A DNA stretch of 64,000 bases from Manis javanica (Eukaryota > Chordata > Mammalia > Pholidota > Manidae). Of this stretch, positions 32,030 through 45,084 are shown piece by piece. The notes beneath the pieces were generated by a model. It was not told the origin of the DNA. It worked only from the letters and a program-made list of their open reading frames with translations, and ran no database searches. The position numbers were made by a program, and so were the translations under genes. Positions within the stretch are counted from its first letter, which is position 1. Each line of letters opens with the position of its first letter. The DNA lies in assembly GCF_040802235.1 (NCBI RefSeq), contig NC_133172.1, positions 64,425,613 to 64,489,612 of the forward strand, given 5' to 3'.

Positions 32030-33900
32030 TCGTGCTGACTGCAAGCGGTTGTTTTACCCTTAAGGGCATCTGTATTCTCCCTGAATGTGCCCCACTATGC
32101 AGGAAGCCTGTACGCTGTTCCCAGGGTTGGTGTCGGAGTCAGAGGGGAGGACAGCCACTGGAGCTCAGCCTCTGCCCTAGGAGTCCTGAGTAGGGCCCTT
32201 ATGGGCCTCCAGTGAGGTGGGTGGTGGGCAGGTCAGGGCAAGGCCTTGTTACCAATGTTTGTGCCAGTCGCCTTGCTGGCCCCGAGCAGAGGTGGTTTTG
32301 GCTCAGTTCAGAAAATGGTGGGGTGGCAGATTTAAAAAAAAAGGAAAATAGAAGCCAGTTATCAAGGGAAAGTATTAGGTTTTCAAAAGAGCTATTTGGG
32401 TGGTGGAAGGCCTGTCAGTCATTATGGATGAAACTCAAGATTTCTCACAGGTGTGTGGTTCTGGTGGGGGTGGGAGGGGAGCTGAGGGAGTCCCTAATGT
32501 GGGCCCCAGGCGAGGAGGAAGCCCAGTTTCCTCAGCAGGACCCAGCCCGTGTCTTGGTCCAGGGGCCTTACCACCAGGGTGTGTCTGGGTCCAATCTGTC
32601 AAAACCACAGAGAGGGAGGGTCTGGGTGAGCCGGGAGGCTTGGCCCCCACAACCCAAGGTGGCTCTGGGCCGCATGTGGAGAGGCCTGTGGCTGCCCATT
32701 GATTGGCCCCCTTCCTGGTGCTGGGCAGCTGCCACAGGCGGAAGGCCAGCTCTGGGTTGTGCAATCTCAATTTCTGATGCCTTAGAATTGTTTAGTTGGT
32801 CCTGGAGCATAACCTAGTGGAGTGCCCCAGCGTGCAGCCTGCCTCTCTGGGTCATCAGAGTCACAGCAGGGATGGGGCGTCTGCCACTGCTGGTGGGAGA
32901 ATGTCTGGATTGCCCAGGGCAGCCCGAGACCCCGGGGACACCGCTGTGCTCACCCCAGCTGCTCCTCGGGGGGTCCTCAGGTGCTTGCCCAGGAGCAGGG
33001 ATGGCCCACTTGCTGCCGCACATGCCCCCTGCTCTGCCTGGCCGAGACCAGACACTGGGATTTGGTCTAAAATTTCCCAAATCCTTTGTTGGCTTCAAAA
33101 ATACAATTTCCAGCCTGTAGCAAGCACTTTAAACTCACCATTTGTAAAACTTGTATTGTTGAGTTTTAAATCTCCAGGGCTCACTCTGTAATGTAGCCTC
33201 TACCAAGCTTAGCCTCCATTAGCTGAGCTGCTTGGGTCCTGCCTCTGATGGAGGTGGGGGTGCTCCCCTTGACCCAGGAAGGCCCCTTGACAGCCAGAGC
33301 CTGGGGTCTGTCCCTTTTTGGCTGGTTGCAGTTCCTCCTGGGGTCCAGGGCACATCCCTGGCCCCACCTGAGGATTCCCTGTTCCCACAGGTCTTAGCTC
33401 CTTCACCCTTCTCACTCTGGGCCATCGTGTTACCTGGGTGCATGCTTTGTGGGCTTCGAGTTGTTCCTGGGTCGAGAATCTTCCCTCCTGAGAGAGCCCA
33501 CTGGGAGGAACTGCGTGCCATGGTGCCCAGGGCCTGTCTCTGGGCCCCTGTTAATGGGTGATGAAAATGCCTGGGGTTCTGGCTCTATCCTTGCCCTGCT
33601 CACCGACGGGTCCTGCCTCCTTGTGAATAGTCTTGCTGTTGTGGGCCTGGAGCTCCCAGGAGCCTGCTCTGGGTCAGGGCTCCTGGGCGGGCAGATGCTC
33701 ACCTCCTTAATGCTAGGAATCAGGGCACTCGTCCCTGGAATGTGACCCAGATAAGCAGCCAAGTGCTTCACAGTGGTGTGCCTAGTGGTTTCAGCTGAAG
33801 GATGTGCACAGAGCTTGGCTTCCACAGCTGCCAGCTCCCCATCCTCGGCACTCACTCTGGGTCCTGATGCCAGCTCAAAGAAGAGACAAGGGGGCCTTCA
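32030..33900. other. Intergenic sequence between AFG3L1 and DBNDD1
   Basis: An ATTAAA at 32022-32027 overlaps the old AFG3L1 stop codon and may be its relic polyadenylation signal. No gene or clear repeat is seen in the rest. The 201-codon open frame at 32,212-32,817 has no recognisable domain and lies in GC-rich sequence. Confidence 0.4.
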
Positions 33901-34291
33901 GATGGGGTGACACTTTAATCTCACTTTCTGAAAATGGGCTCTGCAGAAGCTGCAGCAGGAAGGATGGAAATTGGGCAGGGAAGACCCCCCACACACACAC
34001 CGCGGTGAGGTCAGGGCAAGCAGCTGCCCATATGGTTACGGGCCTGGTTTAAGGAGATTCTTGACTGCTTTGCTCATCCCGTGTGGAGGGAGTAGGCAGT
34101 GTCCCCCAGGCCCTGTTGTGGGAGGCAGACTCCTACATTTCTGAGGCCCTTTTTCCTGGGATGGACTTGCCTTTAGCTGGGCACATTGGCCTGTGTGTGT
34201 CCAGGGCTTCCACAGAAGAGCCCGTGTTCCTTCCCCAGAAATCTTTCAGTGGGGAACAGGATGGCCTGTGGACAAAAAGCAAGCTTACACA

Positions 34292-34297
34292 TTTATT
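34292..34297 (-). terminator. DBNDD1: Candidate polyadenylation signal for DBNDD1
   Basis: TTTATT on the plus strand is AATAAA on the minus strand, about 780 bp past the DBNDD1 stop codon at 35,076. A second candidate, ATTAAA on the minus strand, lies near 33,914. Which one is used cannot be told from sequence. Confidence 0.35.
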
Positions 34298-35075
34298 TTA
34301 AATTGTTTCTCAGACTTTCTATCAGACCAGAAATCTATTCTGTTCCTTAGCACATAAAAAGCAGCATTGGGAGCAGCTGAACCTAGTCCTTAACTTGGGG
34401 ACTGGGGGTTGCTCCAGGCCAGGCCAGGATTCTAGCCAGGTACACAGACCCCACGAGCTGTGGGGAGGTGTTACAGGCGAGGGATGGGAAGAGGACAAAC
34501 CCTGCCTGCCCCTCCCCATGGCTAGCAGTCAGGCAGTCGTGCCATATTTGGTATTCTGAGCTGAGGGGGGTGGGTCCAGCTGTCATACAGGGACCAGGAC
34601 AACCAGGGTCTTAGGCCCTGGGGAGTGAGTGGGTCCTGGTGCCGCCTGATGCCTGGGTGGCAGGAAGGGAACAGGATTAAAATTAAGATGGTGGTTTGCA
34701 GGACTCCTCCACCCACATACTTGGCCGGACAGTAGAGCATCCATGGTGGTACTTGGAATGGCTGTTCACAGGCTATAACCATGAGACCGCCCCAGAGGGT
34801 TTGCAGAGCAGCTCTCACCAGCTTAGACCCCCCTTCTCCTTCCCCCACCTGGGAATCTTGTGACAGAGCACCAGTCCAGCAGACAGAAGTTCCCAATAAG
34901 CCCAGGCCACTCCTGTCTCACCCCTGGTTGTTGCCCATGACCCAGGAACCAGGACGGAGCTGGACATAAGGCCACTGGGTGTGCTTGTGCTGGGGCCATG
35001 TGGGGCGGGTGGAGTGTCCGCGGGGCCAGGGCTGTTCGTGTTTGCTCTGCCTTGGCCCTGGGCGGACTGGCTGGC

Positions 35076-38000
35076 TTAGTCCTCCTTGGGCCTCTCCACC
35101 GTGAGAAGTGTGTCCACAATCGCTGACTGCTGCTCCCTCTCCACCGTGAGAAACGTGTCCACAATCTCTGGATGCCGCTCAGGATCACCAAGAGGTTGCT
35201 TCTCGCGGTTCTGCTCAGGCCTGGTTCGTGTCCAGGATGGGGAGCGTAGACAACTTGCCCGGGGCAGTAGGTGTGAGCCTGGCGGGAACATGGGTGGGGT
35301 GAGTGTGGCTTGGGGTCCAGGGTCACTCCTGTAGTTACTGGACTGGGCTCTTGTGTACCTCCAGCACAGGGTCTGGTTGCACATCGGGTGCCCTGGGTGC
35401 TGAGAAGCATAGATGCCAGGCCACCAGCAATGCAGATGTGTGAGTCTGGGTGCAGCCGGGGCAGGGGCTTTCCTGATACCCCAAGGAGGTCCTCGTGCAG
35501 CAGAGGCCTTGCTCTGGGTGTGAGCCTGGCCCCAAGTGGCCGGCTGTCCCGCTCCCCCTGCCCTCCCAGGGCTTAGGCTCTGTGCCTCCCACTGGCTGCC
35601 TTCTTGCCTCAGAGGCCTGCAGGTGGGTCTTGGGCCAAACCAAATCAGGGCTAGGTGGAGGGGAGGGGCTGGGGCTGGGAATGCCATCTCCTCTTGCGCT
35701 TGGTCTGATTGTGATTTAAGTTCACATTTAGTAACTTCTGCCTTCCATGGAGCTGTGGCTTTGGTCTTAATTTATTGGTGTTTGCAAAGTAAAATTGAGG
35801 AGGGGTAGCTGTAACAGGAGAAAGGCTCCTTAGAGCAGGGCAAATAGATGCGTAACATGCAGAAATGTTAAATAGTGCTATGGTGAGAAATACTTATATA
35901 AACACATTTGAGAAAAAATTATAGGGGTTTGCAGGGAGCACTGTTTGCTGGTCTCAGGCCCAGGGTATCCCACAACCACCTGCCGTGCCCCCAACGCAAG
36001 CCCCACCTCCTGGGGACTCGCTGGTCAGATTCTCATCGTCTGAGTCGGCAAAGACCTCGGCTAGCTCCTGGTCAGACATGTCCGTCAGCTCGGTGAGGTC
36101 CAGGAGGTCAAAGTGCACCTCCAGGGAGGAGACGCTGCTCAGTGGCTCTGGTGGGAGGGGAGGGCAGTCATCCATGCAGCTCCCCCACCGAGGGCCCCTT
36201 GAGGCTCAAGAAGAGCCTGAATCCTGGGTAAAGCCCAGTGCATTCAGGATACGATGGGGCAGACTAAGACCCAAGTCTGCTTTCCATACACAAAAAACTG
36301 GAGGCCCTCCTTTTATAGGTGTTATAATGAGGTCCACCTGGCCAACACTGTAAGAGCTCAGGAACCGCCCACACCTGGGGGAAAGTTTGGACAGGACATG
36401 GACCCCTCCCCCATTTCCCAGGGGGCTCATGGGTCATTATGGAGCATGCAGGGCTGATCAGCCATACTCACGCCTCCTCTCCGTGACCTGCAGGAGCCCT
36501 GGCACAGCCACAGGGATGCCCACCTCCTCCTCGGCCACAGGTGAGGGGCAGCAGTCCCCTGTCCCATGGGCTGTGGTGCCCAGGACAGCCTGCGGCACCC
36601 CAACCTTGTTAACTATTTCTGCAACAGAGTCAGAAGGGCATTAATTGGGAGGGAATCTAGGAGATCCCACATGCCCACCCCCAGGATTTAGGCATGGAGG
36701 GCTTGTGAATGTGGCTCATGGAGCCCTCCTTTGAGGCCTTGGGCAGTGACCAGCAGTGCCTGTAATGGCCTTGGTCCAGGATCCCAGATTAGGGGCAGGG
36801 GGGACTTTTCTGAGGAGGCTGGTCCTCTCCATGGGGCACTGGCTGCCTCCTGTGGACAAGGAGATGGAAGGACACTGTCACATGTCTCTGCTTTTTGTCC
36901 AACTGAGGAACCAATGGCCACTCTGGCATTTCCTTCCCTTTGGTCCTTTTACTCCAGAACAGCCCCTGTTCTCACCAGTCTGTCCTCTGTAGACTGCTTT
37001 TAAAAACCTATGTTATGTTTAAGACCCTGAATAGCCAAAGCAATACTGAGAAGAATAAAGTGGGGGGGGGGGATTACGCTCCCCGAATTCAAACTCTACT
37101 ATAAAGCCTCAGTAATCAAGACAGTTTAGTACTGGCACAAGAACAGACCCACAGACCAATGGAACAGACTAGAGAGTCCAGATATAAACCCAAACATATA
37201 TGATCAATTAATATGATAAAGGAGCTATGGATATACAATGGGGAAATGACAGCCTCTTCAACAACTGGTGTTGGCAAAACTGGAAAGGTACATGCAAAAG
37301 AAACTGGATTATTGTCTAACCCCTACACAAAAGTAAACTCAAAATGGATCAAAGACCTGAATGTAAGTCATGAAACAATAAGACTCTTAGAGGAAAACAT
37401 AGGCAAAAATCTCTTGAATATAAACATGAGCAACTTTTTCCTGAATGCATCTCCTTGGGCAAGGGAAACAAAATAAAAAGTGAACAAATGGGACTACATC
37501 ATGCTAAAAGGCTTTTGTACAGCAAAGGACATCATCAGCAAAAGAAAAAGGCATCCTACAGTATGCAAGAATATATTTGTAAATGACATATCCGACAAGG
37601 GGTTAACATCCAAAATATATAAAGAACTCACATGCCTCAACACCCAAAAAGCAAATAACCCTATTAAAAAGTAGACAGAGGATATGAACAGACACTTCTC
37701 CAAAGAAGAAATTCAGATGGCCAACAGGCACATTAAAAGATGCTCCACACCACTAATTATCAGGAAAATGCAAATTCAAACCAAAATGACATATGGTGCA
37801 CCTCACACCAGTTAGGATGGCCAACATAGAAAAGACTAGTAACAACAAATGCTGGCAAGGATGCAGAGAAAGGGGAACCCTCCTAACACTGCTGGTGGGA
37901 ATGTAAACTAGTTCAAACATTGTGGAAAGCAGTATGGAGGTTCCTCAAAAAACTAAAAATAGAAATCCCATTTGACCCAGGAATTCCACTCCTATGAATT

Positions 38001-41000
38001 TACCCTAAGAATGCAGGATCCCAGTTTCAGAAAGACATATGCACCCCCATGTTTATCACAGCAGTATTTAAAATAGCCAAGAAATGGAAGCAACTTAAGT
38101 GTCCATCAATAGATGAATGGATAAGGAAGATGTACATATACACAGTGGAATATTATTCATCCATAAGAAGAAGAGAAATCCTACCATTTGCAACAAAACA
38201 TGGATGGAGCTAGAGGGTATTATGCTCAGTGAAATAAGCCAGGTGGAGAAAGACAAGCACCAAACGATTTCACTCATATGTGGAGTATAAGAACAAAGAA
38301 AAAATGAACGAACAAAACAGCAGCAGAATCACAGAACCCAAGAATGGACTAACAGTTGGCAAAGGGAAAGGTACTGGGGAGGATGGGTGTGAAGGGAGGG
38401 AGAAGGGGAATAAGGGGCATTACAATTAGCACACACAACATAGTGGCGGGGGGGGCCACGGGGAGGGCAGTATAGCACAGAGAAGACAAGTAGTGAGTCT
38501 ACAGCATCTTAGTATGCTGGTGGACAGTGCCTGATATGGGGAATGTGGTGGGGACTTGATAATGAGGGGAATCTAGTAGTAACCACAATATTTTTCATGT
38601 GATTGTGTATTGATACCAAAGAAACCCAAAAAAACTTACGTTTGACATCAAAATAGTATGTTCTTATGGTAAGAGGGCTGTAGAGTCGGGAAGTGGCAGG
38701 CACCCCTCGCCACCAATCTACCTGATGACTGGAGAATGTTCCTCCATTTCTATGCAATTTATTTTCAGAGTTACCATTGCTCATTTTATATATTTCACAG
38801 TTTTTTGTCAGGTGATAGCTGGATGCCCACTGAGTATCAGCATGGTGGAGATTGCTGCTCAGATGGGACAGCTGCCAGTTCTGTGCTCAGCTTACATCCT
38901 TTCACCTCCTTCCAGCTCCTCAGCGTGTCCCAGAACCCACCAGCAGCTCTCCCTCTGCAGTTACTTGACCTTTTCACTCCCCCCACGCAGCCATAGAGTC
39001 CCTGAGGAGGGACATCTTGGCTCACCCACAGCCCCTCCCTACAGCCCTCCAGCTGAACAGGTGCCTGTCGGACCTGAGTGAGCACATGCCCTCCCGTGCC
39101 TGCTGGCAGGGCTCCACCGCCTCAGGCCCCCATCTGGCACACACGTGCTGAGCAGGCTGTGGACGGGGTCGTGGGAGCAGCTGCCTCGAGTGTTGTGCAA
39201 ACGGGGCCCGGTTGGGGCCCCACTGCTGACAGCTGCCTGCCCCCCCCCCTCCCCGCCTCAGCAGTGTGGCCAGCAGCTTGTCTTGCCCGGTGGGACATGT
39301 GGGTCCGGAGGGTCCCCAGCTGAGTGGGATGATGGTGACATTGAGCTGCAGCTGCAGAGCTTTCTGAGCCACCCCGTGTGGGCACCAGCCCCCCTGGGAA
39401 GTGTGCTGTCATCATGGTGCTTGGGGCCAGCCTGTCTGGACCGAGGCTCAGGGGATCTGGTTTCTGCCTCTCTACCACATTTGGAAGTGACTTCTGAGCT
39501 TCCGTGGCAAGAAGGGTTGATTACACCTACAGTGTCCTGGCCTGCCTAGGACAAGGATGCTTCCCATCTAGAGGGGCACCAGAGGTGTGATGCAGACGTG
39601 CTCTGAGCTGGGGTGAGCAGGGACCTCTGCCTCCAACCTCAGATCAGCTGCTGAGGGGCAGGGGTCAAGGATCAAGGAAACCCTTGGGGAGTCCTTACTC
39701 TGCAGCACACAAGGGGAGGGTGGCACAGCAGTTCTGGTTGTGTGTGACCCTGAGTGTGTGTGACAGGAGTGTGCGGTGGCCACAATTCTGAGATGCTTCC
39801 ATACATGTGACCTTTGGTGGTGGGTGACTGGCTGGGCTGGGAGCTCAGCAGGGGCTGCCATTTGTCTGGAGCCTCCACATTGGGGCGGTGGCTCTGGGTT
39901 GGTTAATAACTGTATTGACAGTGGCTGCCAGTCCCAGCATTCTCCACCCACCTGCAATGAAGGGGGAGCTGTGTTTTGCATGTTAGAGGTAAAGCCCTGA
40001 GTGGCTTAGCCTGTCCCCAGCACTCTCAGGTGCCACCTGTGAGCCTCACATTCCCAGGTCGTGGCATGGGGATGGGAGCAGTCGAGGAAGGGGGGGTCCC
40101 CTGATCCTGTGCCAGGTCTTCTCGCTCAGGTGGAAGACCTGAATGTGGGACAGAGTGGGGTCTCTGGTCACACCCGTCACTGGAGAGGCCCTCATCTAGA
40201 CAAAATGGCACACATTCATGTATTCATTCAGTCAACAAAGATTTCCTTTCTGCCAAGTCTGCGATAATTCCTGCCCTCTCAATTGTGGGCACTGATGGGG
40301 AGCAGTGGGGGCCGTTCTGTTGGGAGGGTCTGAAGGTGTGTGGGAGAGAGACAGCACCAACAAGGTCCTAAGGTGGGGCTTGACTGCATCTGGGGAGCTG
40401 CTGGGGTGTGGGTGAGGGTGGGACACACACTGGTCAAAGGCAGGACTTGGGCTGCTGCTCTAGTGAGCTGGGAAAAGGCACTGAGAAGTTTTGAGCTGAG
40501 GAGCACAGCATCTCCCCACGTTTTTATGGGACAGCCCAGGTAGGAAGAACAAACTGTGTGGGTGCTGAAATGGTCGGGGAAGGACCTCACACTTCTCCTC
40601 CATTATTATATATCCTGGAGTCCAGGGGCCTTGGATGGTCCCTGTCGTGCTGACTGTAAGAAGCACGTTACCCGATTTCAACATTCGTGATACAGAAAAA
40701 GTACCCCTGTCAGGTGAACACAGTGCACCTGGACTACCGAAGTCACCATGTGTCTGTTTTTTTTATTCTTTCCCATTTCCTTTGGCAGTAGTATGGTCTG
40801 TAGTCTATTAAAGGCTGGTGTCTTGGCCTGTGTCAAAGCTCTAGGGGGAAGAAAAAGCAGAAGATACAATTTTTGCCATCAAGGATACTTTTGTCTGGAA
40901 GAATGTAATGGAAACAGAAGATTAAGAGTCAAAATGTCAAAACAGATGCCAGGGACATGAGGTTCCGAGTGCCTGGGAAGGGACAAGATTGATCTTGGCA

Positions 41001-44000
41001 TAGAAGGTGGTGTAGCCACTGCAGAAAAAGAGTCCAGTGGCTCCTCACCACACAGCCTAGCAATCCCACGCCTACATTATGCCCAAGAGAAATGAAAGCA
41101 GAGGACACACAAACACTTGGATGTCCATCAACAGATGATGGATAAACAAAATGTGGTCTTTGCGTGCACTGGCATATATTACTCAGCCACAGAAATTGGC
41201 ATGTGACACTTCAACATGGATGGACATGGAAAACGTTGAGTGCAAGAAGCCAGTCACAGAAGGCCACATTTTAATTCCATCTTCATGGAATGTCCGGAGT
41301 TGGCAAATCTACAGAGTGGAAAAGTAGATTAGGAAACCCAGAGAAAGTAGATCAGCCGGTGACAGAGGCTGGGGTGTGGAGCGGGGAGTGACTGCTAATG
41401 GGTACAGGGTTTCCTTTGGAGGCGATGAAAGTATCCTAAAACTAGATGGTGGTGATGGCTGCACAGCTTTGTGAATACAGGAAAAACAGAATGTGTACTT
41501 ACAAAGGGTTGATTTTATGGTATGCCAGTTGTATCTCAATTTTTATGGAAATCCTCAGTGGGAACAAACAGGTTGATTAGAGTTGAGGTGCCCAGGCCAG
41601 GATGACTTAGGACATTCACTGACATCTGTGTGCCCCTGGCTCAGGGTGGGGTTGGGTTGAGAAGCACGAGCTTTGGGGCCCAAGCTTGGTTCTAGTGCAC
41701 CACAAATGTCTATTGAACAAATTAACCCAAGAACCTACCCTTAGTTACTAAATGGTTGTGCAGGAATTACCCAGGTCTGCCTCATGCCCTCTCAACAAGC
41801 TCTGGGAGGAGTAAGGAACACTCTCCACAGGCGAGATGTGCTGTTCTTTGTGGGTGTGACAGAGCAATCACAGCAGACGTGAGCTGGGGGTGCTGGGCCT
41901 TGCCAAGCTGCAGGCTCAGTGAGCTGTGCCAGGGCAGAGGTAAGTGGGTGTTTGATACCCCAGGAAGGTCAGGGTGTGGGATAGCAATGCCTGGCATGGA
42001 CCCTACCAAGGGACTGAGGCCCCTAGTCTCCTGCCACAGCTACTGCTGCCCTCATGGAAACAGTGCCTGTGGGGAGACTGCATTTGTGGTGCCACAGTTC
42101 TGTCTCCCAGGGCCAACTGCTAATAGAAGTGGCTAAGAGAGGGTTTTCTTGTGAATATGCTGCTGACCTATTTTCCAGCACATTGGTACTGAGAGCTTGG
42201 CCCAAATCTCAAGTCGTTGCTCTGCGCCCAGGGCTTTGCCCTGAGCAGCTAAGAGGTGCTCTGTACCCAATGAATGCATGAGCAAATTAATGAAGAATGA
42301 ATATCATTAAAAAAAAAATGGCTTTGTGGAAGGAGAGATGGTCACAGAGGTGGGGTTTACCCACACTCCATCTCCCCAGTGCCTTGTTTCTGGATTCAAG
42401 CTTTTGAAGATGCTGGGTGGGCCCTGTTTGGGCACAGCCTCCTGACCACAGCACCATGGCTTCTCTATCCCTGTGGCCATGGTGCAGACTTGGAAGTGGG
42501 GTGGGTCAAAACCTTGGTTTTTCAAAAGCACCAGTTAGGGCCCCTCTTTCCCCAACCCACCCCCAGCTTCTTACCCCCAAATCTGCATGATTTGACATTA
42601 AGAAATCATTGTTTATTTAGGTGCAAAAATGGCATTTTAATTATGCTCTATAAAAACCTTATCTTTCAGAGATAATTTGAGCTGATATGTCTAATTTGCT
42701 ACAAATACCAGTGCAGGGATGGTGGTGGTCTGGCTGAGCAGGCTGGGAGGTGGCCCACAGGCTTTACCATACTGTTCTACTTTTCTGTGTGCCCCAAACT
42801 CACCAAAATAAAAATTTCAAAAGTTAGTGACCTAAAAGAATGACCGTCACACCCACACATGACCTCAAGAGATGCCACGGGGTCATCAGCCTACTGTGTG
42901 GGCAGGAAATGGCTACAGGGTAAGAAGAATGGGAATCCTGGGTATGGCCCCGTCTGATGCTTTTGTGTCCCCAACCCGACCCGCCTGCTTACACAGAGTA
43001 TACAGAGCAGGTAGCTGGTAAATGCAGGTCTACCTGGAATGAGTGAGTAGGTGACATTAAGAAAAACGAGTCATCAAGGTCCTCTTCCGAGTTCCTTCCT
43101 CCACCTTCTCGCTCAGGCTCCCACAGTCGTGCAGGAAGTGTAGCTGTCTCCATGGACAGAAGTGGATACTAAGAGGGCCCAGCTGCTTTGTCCATGTCTC
43201 CCAACTCTGCGCTCCCTGGCCCTTGCTTTCTAGTCTTTCCACCTTCACATTCCTGCAAATCTGCCACTTGGAAGCCCCAGGGTCCTGGGACTGCCAAGAG
43301 TGTAAAAAAGCTGGTCACTCCCACAAATGACAAAGAGAACTCACACCCACTAGCTCCTGGGTGTGTGTGGTGGTGCTGGCAGGGAGGGTGGCAAGGGCCT
43401 CCAGACTGCTGTGTGGAATGTACCTAACTCAGACTGTGAAGCAGTGGGTGGACCCACTGCTAATGGCCCTGTCCCAGGGCCAGCCTTTAGGTCTCCAGGG
43501 GAGGTCAATAGTGTGACTGGGAGACCCCAGCCAGTTCCTGTGTAGTCAGGGGTTACTAGTGCCCTGTGATGCGACCTTCAGGAAATCCAGGATGCAACTG
43601 GCGCTTGGACAGGCAGGTGGAGGAGCAGTTTCTAGGCGGGTGGCACCTGCAAATACCCCCTGGAAAGGCTCAGGGGGTGGGGTGGGGGTCCCAGGGCTTT
43701 CTTCCCATTACTAGCTGCCACCCTGTCTTGGACAAGAATCCAAAGGCGAAGAGCTACCGGAGGATCTCAACCGTAAGCGTCCCGAGGCGGGGGTGGGGGG
43801 TGGGGGTCACTCCATGCACACCTGCCTTCCCACATGTGTGCGTCCCTGGGCCTCGCCCAGACTGGTAACCCCTGCAGGCGCGGGTCTCCCCGCATGCCGT
43901 TCCCGCTACCCCCGCCCCAGGCTCTAGCTCAGCCCCGAGCCTTGCAGGATCCCGGCTGCGGCCCTCCCTGCCGTAGACCCAGGTTGTGGGTCTGGGGCAA

Positions 44001-44424
44001 ACAAAGCGGAACGCGGCCAGGAGGGCCTCGCCGACCCGGACCCCAAATCCAGGCCCCTACACGGCCCATCGCCGGATCACCGACTGGGCTGGGAAAGGTC
44101 CAGGACGAAACTCTGGGCCACCCGCCTAGGAGCGCTCCAGGCACTTTTGCGGGCCGGGAGCGCACAGAACAAGGGGGCGGGGACGCGGTCCCAGCGACCC
44201 CCTGCCCAGCGCGGTGCCGTTCCCGGGAAGTGTCCCCGGCCGGGTCCTCCGCCCGGTGGGTCGCAGCGGGCACTCGGAGCTGCCAGTGTGTCCCGCGGGC
44301 CCTGGGCGCAGCCGACGATTGGGTCGGGGTAAGGGGCTGCGGCCCGCTGCGGGGAGGGCGCCGGGGAGGCTCCTGGGGCGGGGCCGCACTCACCTCCCGG
44401 GTCGGCACCATCCGGAGGCTCCAT
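35076..44424 (-). CDS. DBNDD1: DBNDD1, dysbindin domain-containing protein 1 (four coding exons)
   Basis: Coding exons in transcript order: 44424-44394, 36618-36472, 36147-36007, 35278-35076, with standard splice sites and phases that join (31+147+141+203 = 522 nt, 173 residues plus TAA). The start [13 protein letters not shown] matches the human MEPP start, and the ATG lies in a CpG island. Exon 3 encodes the conserved dysbindin segment, residues about 60-106 ([20 protein letters not shown], then an acidic run). Exon 4 encodes a basic stretch with SPSWTRTR and a C-terminal tail. The human protein is 158 residues as I recall; this one is 15 longer because a 45-bp unit is tandemly duplicated (35091-35135 and 35136-35180), giving two copies of a VDT(F/L)LTVER tail. 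The protein is small and acidic, related to dysbindin (DTNBP1), with no settled function. Intron 1 is about 7.8 kb. Confidence 0.95.
35091..35180 (-). repeat. DBNDD1: 45-bp in-frame tandem duplication in the last DBNDD1 exon
   Basis: Two adjacent 45-bp units (35091-35135 and 35136-35180) differ at 6 positions (39/45 identical), and both begin cctctccaccgtgagaa on the plus strand. Each encodes one copy of the VDT(F/L)LTVER tail. The frame is kept and both copies are read through to the normal PKED end. Confidence 0.95.
36619..37015 (-). other. Start of DBNDD1 intron 1 next to exon 2, no feature seen
   Basis: Unique GC-rich intron sequence between the exon 2 acceptor and the L1 beginning near 37,018. 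No repeat or exon recognised. Confidence 0.4.
37018..38640 (+). mobile_element. 5'-truncated L1 (ORF2 end and 3' UTR) in DBNDD1 intron 1
   Basis: The text begins 'aagaccctgaatagccaaag' and follows L1 ORF2: 'cagacccacagaccaatgga', 'aaactcaaaatggatcaaag', 'cagacacttctccaaagaag', 'ccacaccactaattatcagg', 'catgtttatcacagcagtat'. It then enters the 3' UTR and ends near 38,640 in an A-rich stretch. It is the same lineage as the L1s at 46,510 and 50,336, but lies in the opposite orientation. Several stops break ORF2. Clear target-site duplications were not found. Confidence 0.85.
38641..40985 (-). other. DBNDD1 intron 1, middle part
   Basis: Mostly unique sequence. A weak L2/MIR-like 'attcattcagtcaacaaaga' lies near 40,220. 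No exon seen on either strand. Confidence 0.4.
40990..41560 (+). mobile_element. Old L1 3' fragment in DBNDD1 intron 1
   Basis: Recognisable L1 order: 'cctagcaatcccacgcctac', 'ttggatgtccatcaacagat', 'atattactcagccacagaaa', 'ggatggacatggaaaacgtt', and the 3' UTR words 'ggtgacagaggctggggtg' and 'gtatgccagttgtatctcaa'. Diverged and without open frames. Confidence 0.7.
41561..43830 (-). other. DBNDD1 intron 1 near the promoter
   Basis: No exon seen. An A-run at 42,310 and a possible degraded repeat tail near 42,690-42,830 (ending 'accaaaataaaaatttcaaa') are the only features noted. Sequence is otherwise unique. Confidence 0.35.
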
Positions 44425-44830
44425 GCGGTCAGCAGGGTCTGGGGGGGGCGCGCGCAGCGGCGTCGTCACACGGCCCGGGTGCCCCTGCAGCTGCAGCGGC
44501 GGTTCGGTCCTGGCTCCCGGCGCAGCGCACCGTGGCAGCGGCCGGGAGGCGCCCGCGGCGGCGGGGAGGAGCCCGCGGGGCGGGGCGCGCAGCTGCTCCG
44601 GGGCCTGGGTTCCCTTCGGCATCCTCCCCAGCCCCGCAGCACAGGTGCGGCCGCACCCCGCCCCGCCGCGCGCGCCCCCTTTCGGCCCCGTACCAGTGGA
44701 CAGCTCGTGTGGCCTCGCCGCCCGCCGCCCGTCCCCTGCACGGCCCGCTGCAGCTCCCAACCCTGGCGGGTGCCCACGACCCCTCCGCGCACTGTTCCGC
44801 CGCCGCCCTCTCCCCAGTTATTTATGCGGA
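43850..44830 (-). promoter_or_regulatory. DBNDD1: DBNDD1 CpG island
   Basis: This stretch is very GC- and CpG-rich and contains the DBNDD1 ATG at 44,424 and the donor at 44,393. Transcription runs to the left, so the start site should lie between 44,430 and about 44,830. The long open frames on both strands here (up to 361 codons) are a side effect of low stop-codon frequency in GC-rich DNA. Confidence 0.75.
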
Positions 44831-45084
44831 GCCGGGCTTCTTGGAGTACGCGGGGCGGGCAAAGTGCAGGTAAAGGCGGTGCCAACACCCTAGGGGTCGT
44901 GTCGAATTGCAGATTGTAAAAAGGGCTAGGAAGAAACAGGAGGGGGGTGGGAGCGGGGCATGGGTAGGGGATGGGAGGTAAGGGGTTGGGGGTGGGCACG
45001 GAGGGCACCAAGGGGGAGAAAGACACGCCCTGGGTGTGCTGAGAGCCACGAAAGGTTCAACCAAATAGTACGTCCAAACGCTGA

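Noticed and set aside
32212-32817. 201-codon open frame on the plus strand between AFG3L1 and DBNDD1
   Set aside because: No domain, no splice partners, no known gene at this position in the syntenic human block. Probably chance.
43834-44919. 361-codon open frame on the plus strand
   Set aside because: It lies in the DBNDD1 CpG island, antisense to its first exon. GC-rich DNA has few stop codons, the composition is Arg/Pro/Gly/Ala-rich without a domain, and long frames exist on several other frames there.
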